Positions 27,802 to 35,492 of a stretch of DNA of 64,000 nt are shown here, piece by piece. Under the pieces are notes generated by a model that was given only the letters and a program-made list of their open reading frames with translations, did no database searches and was not told where the DNA came from. How positions within the stretch are numbered: the stretch's first letter is position 1; every line of letters starts with the position of its first letter. The DNA is taken from contig CANRCB010000006.1 in assembly GCA_947629015.1 (NCBI GenBank), positions 24,347-88,346 of the forward strand, written 5' to 3'. The DNA is from an uncultured Gemmiger sp. (GTDB lineage Bacteria; Bacillota; Clostridia; Oscillospirales; Ruminococcaceae). Position numbers and translations under genes: made by a program.

Positions 27802-29175
27802 CCGTGGGGGCGGTTTTTGCGAGATTTCTTGCAGCGCCGCCAGCAAAGCGCCGCGCTCGTTGGGCAGCGCCTCGTCCATGACCCGCTCCAGCAGTGTGTG
27901 GAGCGCCTGCCCCACCGCCGGCCCGGCCGGGATGCCCGCGGCCTGGGCGTCGGCGCCGTTCACGCGCAGCCGGCGCACGGTGTAGCACGCGCCGCGCAAC
28001 CCCTCCAGCTGCGCGGCAAAGCGCAGCACCTCCTCCCGCCGGGCGCGGGTGGCGGGGGTGTCGGCGTGGGCGGCCAGGTCCGCCAGCTTGACCCGGCACA
28101 GCAGCGCCAGCTTTTCCGGCCCGTATTGGGCGAGCAGGCGCAGCACGGCGGGCGGGTCCTCCGGCAGGGGGGCGTCGTGTATGGCGATGAGCTCGGGCAC
28201 GCCCTCAAACAGGTAAGCCGGCGTGCGCAGCCGCCGGAGCACCGCCCCGGCCAGCCTGGCGCCGCGCCGGTTGTGGCCGTGGAAGCGGATGCGGCCGTCC
28301 TTGTCGACGGTGCGGCAGCGGGGCTTGGCCATATCGTGCAGGAGCAGCGTCCAGCGCAGCAGCTGTTCCTGCCGCGGTGGGAGCGCGGCGCCGGGCAGGC
28401 AGCACACGGCGCCGACGGCCGCCGCCGTGTGCTGCCACACGTCCCCGATGTGCCCCCGCCCCTGCGTGCAGCCGATGCACGGCGAGATCTCGGGGATGGC
28501 GCCGGCTAGGATGCCGCCGTACTGCGCGAGCGCCCGCCCGGCGGCCGGCCCGGCGAGCAGCTTGTCCAGCTCGGCAAAAAGGCGTTCGGCCGCGATGTTT
28601 TGCAAGGTATCCCGCAGCGTGAGCGCCGCCGCGGCGGTGGCGTTTTCCACCGTGAAGTCCAGCTGGGCGGCGAAGCGCACGGCGCGCAGGATGCGCAGCG
28701 CGTCCTCGCCAAAGCGTTCCCTGGCATCGCCGACGCAGCGGATGATGCCGGCGGCCAGGTCCTGCCTCCCGCCAAAGGCGTCGATGAGGCCCTCGGCGGG
28801 GGAATACGCCATGGCGTTGACGGTAAAATCCCGCCGGGCCAGGTCAAGGCGCACGTCGGGCACAAATTCGACACGGTCGGGGCGGCGGTTGTCGCCATAG
28901 GCACCGTCAAGGCGGAAGGTGGTGATCTCGTAGGCTTTGCCGCCGCGCAGCACCGCCACGGTGCCGTGCTTTTCGCCGGCGAGGAGCAGCCGGTCCCCGG
29001 CGAACACCGCCTTGACCTGCTCCGGCGTGGCCGCGGTGCACAGATCCCAGTCGCCGGGGGCGCGGCCGAGAAGGCTGTCCCGCACGCAGCCGCCCACCAC
29101 ATACGCGCTGCAGCCGGCCGCCTGCAGGGCGGCCAGCAGCGCCTGTACCGTGGAGGGCAATTGAATCTGCAGCAT
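27787..29175 (-). CDS. cca: CCA tRNA nucleotidyltransferase
   Basis: Class II nucleotidyltransferase that adds or repairs the CCA end of tRNA. 462 residues. The N-terminal head has VVGGCVRDSLLGRAPGDWDL, containing the GG...RD motif and the metal-binding DWD. FTVNAMAYSPAEGLIDAFGG and RILRAVRFAAQL follow as the neck motifs. The C-terminal region has an HD-type motif LLHDMAKPRCRTVDKDGRIR. ATG 29175 (MLQIQLPST) has AAAGAGG upstream; the longer track ORF starts inside the GTGGA repeat and is rejected. Confidence 0.94.
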   Translation of the reverse strand: MLQIQLPSTVQALLAALQAAGCSAYVVGGCVRDSLLGRAPGDWDLCTAATPEQVKAVFAGDRLLLAGEKHGTVAVLRGGKAYEITTFRLDGAYGDNRRPDRVEFVPDVRLDLARRDFTVNAMAYSPAEGLIDAFGGRQDLAAGIIRCVGDARERFGEDALRILRAVRFAAQLDFTVENATAAAALTLRDTLQNIAAERLFAELDKLLAGPAAGRALAQYGGILAGAIPEISPCIGCTQGRGHIGDVWQHTAAAVGAVCCLPGAALPPRQEQLLRWTLLLHDMAKPRCRTVDKDGRIRFHGHNRRGARLAGAVLRRLRTPAYLFEGVPELIAIHDAPLPEDPPAVLRLLAQYGPEKLALLCRVKLADLAAHADTPATRARREEVLRFAAQLEGLRGACYTVRRLRVNGADAQAAGIPAGPAVGQALHTLLERVMDEALPNERGALLAALQEISQKPPPRLKTR

Positions 29176-29193
29176 CCTGGGACCTCTTTCTAG

Positions 29194-29316
29194 AAAGTGG
29201 AGAGTGGAAAGTGGAGAGTGGAGAGTGGAGTTTGGAAAGTGGAACGGAACATTTTTAAAACCCGCCGCGCAGCGGCATACCGCAGCTCCACTTTTCACTT
29301 TCCACTTTCCACACCG
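29194..29316. repeat. GTGGA-rich short tandem repeat with inverted partner
   Basis: Tandem variants of AAAGTGGAGAGTGG run from about 29194 to 29245. The complementary sequence CCACTTTTCACTTTCCACTT occurs at about 29288-29312, so the whole can fold into a long hairpin. The right arm encodes the last residues and stop of rsuA. A fragment (AGAAAGTGGAGTTTGGAAAC) recurs near 47901-47920. Confidence 0.75.
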
Positions 29317-30035
29317 GAACCGCCGCGCAGCGCCGCAAGCTCGGCGTCGGTCAGCGCGCGCCACTGGCCGGGGCCAAGGGCCGGGTCCAGCGTGAGCGGG
29401 CCGATGGCGACGCGGTGCAGCGTATCGACCCCCGCGCCGTACACGCCGAACATCCGCTTGATCTGGTGGTAGACGCCCTGCCGCAGCACGACGCGCACGC
29501 GCCCGTCCGGCATCGGCGCGGCCTCGGCGGGGGCAAGGCGGGTGCCGTCCGCCAGCGTGACGCCGGCGGCAAACCCCGCCTGCATCTGCGGCGTAAAGGG
29601 CGTGTCCAGCCCGACGAGATACACCTTGGGCACATGGCGGCCGGGGGCCAGCAGCGCGTGGGCCAGGGGGCCGTCATCGGTCAGCAGCACAAGGCCGGTG
29701 CTGGTTTTGTCCAGCCGGCCGGCCGGGAACAGCGCCCGGCGCGGGTACGCCTCCGCCACAAGGCCGGCCACCGTTTCGGCGTGCGCGTCACGGCTGACGC
29801 AGAGCAGCCCCGCGGGCTTGTTGAGCATGAGGTAAACATTTTGCGGCGCGGCGGCCAGCGCGCGCCCGTCCAGCGTGAGCGGGGCGTCGGGCGCCACCTT
29901 GGCATCGGCCTTTTTACACACCGCACCCGACACCTGCACACGCCCGTCGGCGATGGCCCTGCGCGCCGCGGAGCGCGGCAGGCCCGTGCGCGCGCACAAA
30001 GCGCGGTCAAGGCGGAGTTCGGTTTTGCCGGGCAT
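29295..30035 (-). CDS. rsuA: 16S rRNA pseudouridine(516) synthase-like, RsuA family
   Basis: 246-residue pseudouridine synthase of the RsuA/RluB/E/F family. The S4 RNA-binding domain is at the N-terminus (LRLDRALCARTGLPRSAARR). The catalytic motif is AGRLDKTSTGLVLLTDDG with the nucleophilic Asp, and the RQGVYHQIKRMFGVYG motif follows. ATG 30035 follows AAGGGGGC. The last residues (GGSGVESGK) and the TGA come from the GTGGA-type repeat, so the C-terminus appears to have been replaced or extended by it. On the minus strand TGTGGTACAAT is a possible extended -10 promoter about 35 bp upstream. Confidence 0.92.
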   Translation of the reverse strand: MPGKTELRLDRALCARTGLPRSAARRAIADGRVQVSGAVCKKADAKVAPDAPLTLDGRALAAAPQNVYLMLNKPAGLLCVSRDAHAETVAGLVAEAYPRRALFPAGRLDKTSTGLVLLTDDGPLAHALLAPGRHVPKVYLVGLDTPFTPQMQAGFAAGVTLADGTRLAPAEAAPMPDGRVRVVLRQGVYHQIKRMFGVYGAGVDTLHRVAIGPLTLDPALGPGQWRALTDAELAALRGGSGVESGK

Positions 30036-30108
30036 GGGCGGGCCCCCTTTGGCGTGGGATGTCACTTTTATTGTACCACAGCCTGTCAACCAAGGGGCGT
30101 CCGGGGCC

Positions 30109-30137
30109 TTGACTTTAGCGTGCTAAAGTGCTAGACT
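30109..30137 (+). promoter_or_regulatory. aroF promoter with palindromic operator in the spacer
   Basis: TTGACT, 17-nt spacer, TAGACT. The spacer holds a perfect 8-bp inverted repeat with a 2-bp centre (ACTTTAGC GT GCTAAAGT), ideally placed for a repressor to block RNA polymerase. The regulator is not identifiable here. Confidence 0.65.
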
Positions 30138-30187
30138 GTTGCCTGTTGGCCGCCGTAAGGCCCGGCCGGGAAAGGATGAAGAAAGAC

Positions 30188-31210
30188 ATGATCATTGTGC
30201 TCAAACCCCATGCGCCGCAGGACAAGGTGCGCGCGTTCTGCCGGGAGCTGGAGGCCATGGGCCTGCAGATCAACGACAGTGTGGGCAGCGATACCCACAT
30301 CCTGGGGTTGATCGGCGATACCAAGGCGGTGGCCATCAGCTGGGTGATGGCGAACCCGGTGGTGGAAAGCTGCCGCCGCGTGAGTGAACCGTACAAAAAG
30401 GCCAACCGCAAGTTCCACCCCGAGGACACGGTGGTGGAGCTGGGCGGCAAGGTCAGGATCGGCGGCGGGCATTTTGCCGTGATGGCCGGCCCGTGCAGCG
30501 TGGAAAGCGAGGAGCAGATCACGCTGGTGGCGCGCCGCGTGCAGGCGGCCGGGGCGAGCGTTTTGCGCGGCGGGGCGTTCAAACCGCGCACAAGCCCCTA
30601 TTCCTTCCAGGGGCTGCGGGCCGAAGGGCTGGCCCTTTTGCGCAAGGCCCGCGCCGTGACCGGCCAACCGCTGGTGACGGAGCTGATGAACAACGAGCAC
30701 ATCCCCCTGTTTTTGGAGGCCGGGGTGGATATGATCCAGATCGGCGCGCGCAATATGCAGAACTTTGAGCTGCTCAAGGCCGTGGGGCAGCTGGACGTGC
30801 CGGTGCTGCTCAAGCGCGGGCTTTCCTCCACGCTGGAGGAGCTGGTGATGAGCGCCGAGTACATCATGGCCGAGGGCAACCCCAACGTCGTGCTGTGTGA
30901 GCGCGGCATCCGCACCTTTGAGACGAGTATGCGCAACACCCTGGACCTGGCGGCGGTGCCGATGCTGAAAAAGATGACGCATCTGCCGGTGGTGGTGGAT
31001 CCGAGCCATGCCTCCGGGCTGGCCTTCATGGTGCCGAGCCTGGCGCAGGCGGCGGTGGCCGCCGGGGCCGACGGGCTGATGATCGAGGTGCACAACGACC
31101 CCGCGCGCGCCTTGAGCGACGGCGCCCAGAGCCTGACGCCGGACCAGTTCGACGCGCTGATGGCCACCGTTAAGCCGGAACTTGGCTTTTTTGGCAAGGA
31201 GCTCAACTGA
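30188..31210 (+). CDS. aroF: 3-deoxy-7-phosphoheptulonate synthase (DAHP synthase, type I beta)
   Basis: First committed step of the shikimate pathway, condensing PEP and erythrose-4-phosphate. 340 residues: an N-terminal ferredoxin-like regulatory domain (MIIVLKPHAPQDKVRAF to about residue 70), as in the Thermotoga/Bacillus type, then the barrel with VMAGPCSVESEEQI, LRGGAFKPRTSPYSFQG and VVVDPSHASG. ATG 30188 is preferred because it matches the family start and has AAAGGA about 11 bases upstream; ATG 30176 would have its ribosome site almost touching the start codon. The upstream palindrome suggests end-product repression. Confidence 0.94.
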   Translation: MIIVLKPHAPQDKVRAFCRELEAMGLQINDSVGSDTHILGLIGDTKAVAISWVMANPVVESCRRVSEPYKKANRKFHPEDTVVELGGKVRIGGGHFAVMAGPCSVESEEQITLVARRVQAAGASVLRGGAFKPRTSPYSFQGLRAEGLALLRKARAVTGQPLVTELMNNEHIPLFLEAGVDMIQIGARNMQNFELLKAVGQLDVPVLLKRGLSSTLEELVMSAEYIMAEGNPNVVLCERGIRTFETSMRNTLDLAAVPMLKKMTHLPVVVDPSHASGLAFMVPSLAQAAVAAGADGLMIEVHNDPARALSDGAQSLTPDQFDALMATVKPELGFFGKELN

Positions 31211-31214
31211 ACCA

Positions 31215-31315
31215 CCCGCCGTACCCGCCCCGGCCGCAAGGCCGGGGCGCTGCCATGCCCGCCGGGCGGGCATGGCAGCGGGGCCGCCGGCGTGCGGCGG
31301 CCCCGGTACGGCGGG
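31215..31315. repeat. Perfect cloverleaf palindrome between convergent aroF and lysC
   Basis: An 11-bp outer stem (CCCGCCGTACC / GGTACGGCGGG) encloses three perfect hairpins in sequence: CGCCCCGGCC with loop GCAA, CTGCCATGCCCGCC (14-bp arms), and GGGGCCGCC with a 7-nt loop. Almost every base is paired, giving a four-way junction in either strand. It lies 4 bp after aroF and 7 bp before the lysC stop, so it may act as a bidirectional transcription end, although only TGTTTT follows on the plus strand. Confidence 0.85.
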
Positions 31316-31322
31316 CGTGTTT

Positions 31323-32528
31323 TCAGTGGATGAAGGCGTCGTGGATGGCCTCGACGGCGCGGTCGGCCTGCTTTTCGTCGATGATGACGCTGATCTTGAT
31401 CTCGGAAGTCGAGATCATATGGATGTTGATGTTCTGCGCGGCCAGCGCCTCGAACATGGTGGCGGCCACGCCGGCGTGGCTCTGCATACCGGCGCCGACG
31501 ATGGACACCTTGGCGATATTCTTGCGCAGGATGATCTTACCGCCGCCGAAGCGGGCGCTGTTGGTGTTGAGGATGGAGACGGCGTTGTCGCCGTCATCGC
31601 GCGGGACGGTGAAGATCAGATCCTTATGGCCGTCCTGCCCGGAGCTTTGCAGGATGATATCGACGTTGATGTTGCGCTGCCCCAGCAGGCTGAACACCTT
31701 GAAGGACATACCGGGCACATCTGGCACGCCCAAGATCGAGATGACGGCAACGTTGGTATCTTTGGCAACGCCCTTGATGAGCATCCCTTCCATATCGGCT
31801 TCCTCCTTGACGACGGTGCCGGGCACCGGATTGATGCTGGAGATGACCTCCAGCTCGACGTTGTATTTCTTGGCCAGTTCCACACTGCGGTTGTTGAGCA
31901 CCTGCGCGCCGGAGGTGGCAAGCTCCAGCATTTCGTCAAAGGTGATCTCCTTGAGCTTGCGCGCCTTGCGGATCTTGCGCGGGTCGGCGGTGAAAACGCC
32001 CTCGACGTCGGTAAAGATCTGGCAGCGGTCGGCGTGCAGGGCGGCGGCCAGCGCCACGGCGCTGGTATCGCTGCCGCCGCGGCCCAGGGTGGTGACGTCC
32101 TCGCTGCGGTTGAGGCCCTGGAACCCCGCCACCACCACCACGCGGTTGCGCGCGAGCTCGCTTTCGACGCGCTCGGTGTCCAGGCGCTTGATGCGGGCCT
32201 TGGTGTAGGCGCGGTCGGTGACAAAACCGGCCTGCCAGCCGGTCAGGCTGATGGCGGGCACGCCAAGCTCCTGCAAAGCCATCGCCAGCAGCGAGATGCT
32301 GATCTGCTCCCCGGTGGCGAGCAGCATATCCATCTCCCGCTGGGAGGGGTTGATGGAGATCTCGCCCGCCTTGGCGATGAGGTCATCGGTGGTATCGCCC
32401 TGTGCCGAGACGACCACCACCACATCGTTGCCGGCGTTGCGGGTATCCATCACGATGCGCGCAACGTTGAAGATGCGGGTGCGGTCCTTGACCGAGGTGC
32501 CGCCGAATTTCTGTACGATGAGTGCCAA
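31323..32528 (-). CDS. lysC: Aspartate kinase
   Basis: Phosphorylates aspartate, opening lysine, threonine, methionine and diaminopimelate synthesis. 401 residues with the kinase signature VQKFGGTSVKD, GFQGLNRSEDVTTLGRGGSD, and two C-terminal ACT domains (FKVFSLLGQRNINVDIILQS; VGAGMQSHAGVAATMFEALA) for feedback control. No lysine riboswitch is apparent upstream. It lies 113 bp after thrB on the same strand with a GC-rich hairpin between them, and probably belongs to the ACT-hom-thrB unit. Confidence 0.96.
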   Translation of the reverse strand: MALIVQKFGGTSVKDRTRIFNVARIVMDTRNAGNDVVVVVSAQGDTTDDLIAKAGEISINPSQREMDMLLATGEQISISLLAMALQELGVPAISLTGWQAGFVTDRAYTKARIKRLDTERVESELARNRVVVVAGFQGLNRSEDVTTLGRGGSDTSAVALAAALHADRCQIFTDVEGVFTADPRKIRKARKLKEITFDEMLELATSGAQVLNNRSVELAKKYNVELEVISSINPVPGTVVKEEADMEGMLIKGVAKDTNVAVISILGVPDVPGMSFKVFSLLGQRNINVDIILQSSGQDGHKDLIFTVPRDDGDNAVSILNTNSARFGGGKIILRKNIAKVSIVGAGMQSHAGVAATMFEALAAQNINIHMISTSEIKISVIIDEKQADRAVEAIHDAFIH

Positions 32529-32641
32529 AAATACTCCCCCAAAACAGTATGTGTGTTGCCGCGCCGATGTGCTGCGGCCTCAGGTGTTGAAAGCGGCCCC
32601 GCGCGGGGCGGCCGGGGCCTTGCGCCGGCCTTCCCCCGCGT

Positions 32642-33559
32642 TTATCCCTGCTCCAGTTCCACCACCGCGCCGGTGTTGTCGGCCAGGAGGCGGTGCAGGG
32701 CGAAGCGGCGCAGCCGCTCGCTGCCGGTGGCAAGGGCCTGGCCCGCGCGGTCAAAAAAGGCGGTATCGTCCTTGTGGACGACGGCCATGATGGTAGGCCC
32801 GGCGCCGGAAATGTACACGCCCAGCGCGCCCAAATCCTGCGCGAGCTCCATCACCTCGTCGCCGCCCTCGATGAGCGGCAGGCGGTATTGCTGGTGCAGC
32901 GCGTCCTTGGTGGCGACATCGAGCAAAGCATAGTCCCCATCGCAGAAGGCGGCGGTGGCCAGTGCCGCGCGGGACAGGTTGTACACGGCGTCCTTATGGG
33001 CGACCATCTGCGGCAGCGCCGCGCGCGCCTTGGCGGTGAGGAGCCGGAAATCCGGCACGAAGGCCGCGAAGGCAAGCTCCGCGTCGATGTCCTTTTTGAC
33101 GGTGTAGACCTGGCCCTCGTCGTAGACGCTCGTCACAAAGCCGCCCAGCAGCGCCGGGGCGACGTTGTCGGGGTGGCCCTCGATGGCGGTGGCCAGGGTG
33201 AGCATCTGCCGCGGGGTGAGCTTGTCGCCCAAAAGGGCGTTGGCGCCCAGGATGCCCGCCACGATACACGCCGAACTGGAGCCGAGGCCCCTTGCCATGG
33301 GGATGGTGTTGGACTGGGTGATGCGCAGCCCCTTGAGCATGAGGCCCAGCTGGTCATACACGGCGCGGGCGCTGCGGTAGACGAGGTTGTTGGGCCCGGT
33401 GGGGATGCGGGTGCCGTCGGTGGAGAAGATGCGCACCGTATCGCTGGCGGAAAAGGTGTAGACGTTGTGCATCGACAGCGCGAGGCCCAGTGAATCGAAC
33501 CCGGCACCGACGTTGGCGCTGGTCGCCGGGACACTGACGCGGACGGTCTTCCATGCCAT
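32642..33559 (-). CDS. thrB: Homoserine kinase
   Basis: GHMP-family kinase making O-phosphohomoserine for threonine. 305 residues with VPATSANVGAGFDSLGLAL at the start, the ATP-binding loop PMARGLGSSSACIVAG, and the C-terminal GAYISGAGP-type motif (GVYISGAGPTIMAV). ATG 33559 follows AAGGAGG; the longer track ORF is antisense to nothing useful and runs through hom in another frame. It lies 34 bp downstream of hom. Confidence 0.95.
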   Translation of the reverse strand: MAWKTVRVSVPATSANVGAGFDSLGLALSMHNVYTFSASDTVRIFSTDGTRIPTGPNNLVYRSARAVYDQLGLMLKGLRITQSNTIPMARGLGSSSACIVAGILGANALLGDKLTPRQMLTLATAIEGHPDNVAPALLGGFVTSVYDEGQVYTVKKDIDAELAFAAFVPDFRLLTAKARAALPQMVAHKDAVYNLSRAALATAAFCDGDYALLDVATKDALHQQYRLPLIEGGDEVMELAQDLGALGVYISGAGPTIMAVVHKDDTAFFDRAGQALATGSERLRRFALHRLLADNTGAVVELEQG

Positions 33560-33593
33560 TGTATGCCCTGCCTCCTTTTTGGTGTGCGGCGCT

Positions 33594-34829
33594 TTATTCC
33601 GCAAGCCGCTTGAGCACAAGCGCCGCGCGCCCGCCCAGCAGGGCGGCCTTTTGCACCAGCGCGTCGGTGGCGGCGGCGTCCAGCGGCGGGGTGAGGACGG
33701 CGGCGGTGTTTTCGGCGCTGTCCTCAAAGACGAGCGTCGCCCCCGCGCCGGCCAGCTGGGCCAGCATGGCGCCGCCCAGGCCCTGCACGCGCAGGTAGCG
33801 CGCGCAGCACATGGGGTCCGCGAGAAGGCCGGGGCGCCGCTCCGACGGGGCCCAGAACAGGCTGTCATGGATGCGCACGCCGTTTTTGAGCGCGTCGACC
33901 ACATCGGCCACGACGGCGCTGGCGGTGGGCAGCTTGCCCGCGCCCTTGCCGTAGAACACCACGTCGCCCAGCATATCGCCCTGCATGAGCACGGCGTTAA
34001 ACACATCGTTGACGCCGGCAAGCTGGTTGCCCTCCGGCACGAGCATGGGCTCCACCCCGGCGGCGGGGCCCTGCGGGCCCTCCTGATACCATGCGATGAG
34101 CTTGACGGCGCAGCCCAGGCTGGCCGCGGCTTTCATATCGGCGGCGGTCACATCGCGGATGCCGCGGGTGGGGATGTTTTCGGGGTAAAGGTGGCGCCCG
34201 CAGGCCAGCGAACCCAAAATGGCGATCTTGCGGCCGGCGTCGCGCCCGTCGACATCGTCGCCGGGGTCCTTGGTCTCGGCGTAGCCGAGCTCCTGCGCGA
34301 TCTTGAGCGCGGCGTCAAAGCCCATGCCCTCGGCCTTCATCTTGGTGAGCATGAAGTTGGTGGTGCCGTTGACGATGCCCTGCACGGCGTGGATGTGGTT
34401 GGCGGCAAGGCACTGGTGCATCGGCGTGATGATGGGCGTGCCGCCGCCCACGCTCGCCTCGAACAGGAAGGCGACGTCATGCTGCCTGGCCAGGGCCAGC
34501 AGCTCGGCGCCATAGGTGGCGACCATCTCCTTGTTAGAGGTGCACACGCTGCGCCCGCTCTCCAGGCAGCGGCGCACATAGGGGTAGGCAAAGCGGGTGC
34601 CGCCGATGGTCTCGACCACGACGGTGACCTCGGGGTCAGCCAGGATGGTATCCAGATCCCGCACAAAGAGCGCGGCGTCCGGCGTGGCGGAAAAATCCCG
34701 CACGTCCAGGATGTATTTGACCTCCACCGGCTGCCCGGCGCGGCGCGCGATGGCCGCCGCGTTGCAGCGGCACACCTCCAGCACACCGCTGCCCACGGTG
34801 CCAAAGCCCAAAATGGCGATCTTGGCCAT
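33594..34829 (-). CDS. hom: Homoserine dehydrogenase
   Basis: NAD(P)-dependent reduction of aspartate semialdehyde to homoserine. 411 residues with the Rossmann motif AILGFGTVGSGV, CTSNKEMVATYG, and VNGTTNFMLTKM plus ELGYAETKDPGDDVDG of the catalytic core. The C-terminal 80-90 residues correspond to the ACT regulatory domain, slightly short. It lies 35 bp downstream of the ACT-domain gene and upstream of thrB, a typical threonine operon. Confidence 0.96.
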   Translation of the reverse strand: MAKIAILGFGTVGSGVLEVCRCNAAAIARRAGQPVEVKYILDVRDFSATPDAALFVRDLDTILADPEVTVVVETIGGTRFAYPYVRRCLESGRSVCTSNKEMVATYGAELLALARQHDVAFLFEASVGGGTPIITPMHQCLAANHIHAVQGIVNGTTNFMLTKMKAEGMGFDAALKIAQELGYAETKDPGDDVDGRDAGRKIAILGSLACGRHLYPENIPTRGIRDVTAADMKAAASLGCAVKLIAWYQEGPQGPAAGVEPMLVPEGNQLAGVNDVFNAVLMQGDMLGDVVFYGKGAGKLPTASAVVADVVDALKNGVRIHDSLFWAPSERRPGLLADPMCCARYLRVQGLGGAMLAQLAGAGATLVFEDSAENTAAVLTPPLDAAATDALVQKAALLGGRAALVLKRLAE

Positions 34830-34864
34830 ATCGTTCCCCCTTTTTCCTGTATGCGGGCGCGCCT

Positions 34865-35290
34865 TCAGCCGCGGCGCACCTCAACGACGTCCGGGTCCCG
34901 CGCAAGGCGGCGGAGCATCTCCTCCACCGTCATCTGCAATGTGCCGGTGCGCACCGTCACCTCGACCTGCGCCGTGCCGTTGGCCGGGCGGGACTGCGTG
35001 ATGGTGACCACCGACGCCCCCGCCGCCGAGATGCCCATGAGCAGCTTTTGCAAAGCGCCCGTGCGGTCCAGCAGGGTGACGGCAAGGGTCAGGGTCTCCT
35101 GCCCGACCTCGGCGTCAAAGACGACATCCTTGTATTTATAGTAGGCACTGCGGGAGATGCCCACCTGCCCGGCGGCGGCGGAGATGCTGCCCGCCTGCCC
35201 CGACGCCAGCAGCGCCTTGGCGGCCAGCACCTTGGTGAACACCTCCGGCAGGGCGGCGGCATCCACCAGCAAAAAGCGGCGTTCCGGCAT
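34865..35290 (-). CDS. ACT domain-containing protein (PheB/UPF0735-like)
   Basis: 141-residue protein: an N-terminal helical segment with an HTH-like stretch (AAGQVGISRSAYYKYKD), then an ACT domain (LAVTLLDRTGALQKLLMGIS). This is the family often called PheB or UPF0735 and usually found directly before hom in Firmicutes. It probably senses an amino acid and may regulate the operon, but this is inference. ATG 35290 follows GGGAGGG; the upstream track start is unsupported. Confidence 0.9.
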   Translation of the reverse strand: MPERRFLLVDAAALPEVFTKVLAAKALLASGQAGSISAAAGQVGISRSAYYKYKDVVFDAEVGQETLTLAVTLLDRTGALQKLLMGISAAGASVVTITQSRPANGTAQVEVTVRTGTLQMTVEEMLRRLARDPDVVEVRRG

Positions 35291-35333
35291 AGGTTGTATC
35301 CCTCCCGCAAACAGTTGTTCTTGAACGAGAATC

Positions 35334-35362
35334 ATCATAGCACGGCGCTGCGGTCTGCGCAA
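35334..35362 (-). promoter_or_regulatory. Promoter of ACT-hom-thrB-lysC operon
   Basis: Minus-strand TTGCGC, 17-nt spacer, TATGAT with TG one base before (extended -10). The start codon of the ACT gene is 44 bp downstream. Confidence 0.6.
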
Positions 35363-35444
35363 GCGTTTTTGCCCCGGTTTTCATTTTTTGGCAAGATGCA
35401 CAGCGGCGCGCGCGGGCTGTCGATTTTTTTTGGCCGCAGAAAGC

Positions 35445-35472
35445 GCCCCGCGCAGCGGCGGCCGCGCGGGGC
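35445..35472 (-). terminator. Hairpin after the class A PBP gene
   Basis: GCCCCGCGC / GCGCGGGGC stem enclosing GCCGC-rich loop, followed on the minus strand by GCTTTCTG, a weak T-tract. It lies 21 bp after the PBP stop. Confidence 0.5.
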
Positions 35473-35492
35473 ACAGGCAGGGGGCATCGGCA

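Noticed and set aside
32529-32641. Lysine riboswitch before lysC
   Set aside because: The 113-bp gap is too short and shows only a simple GC-rich hairpin.
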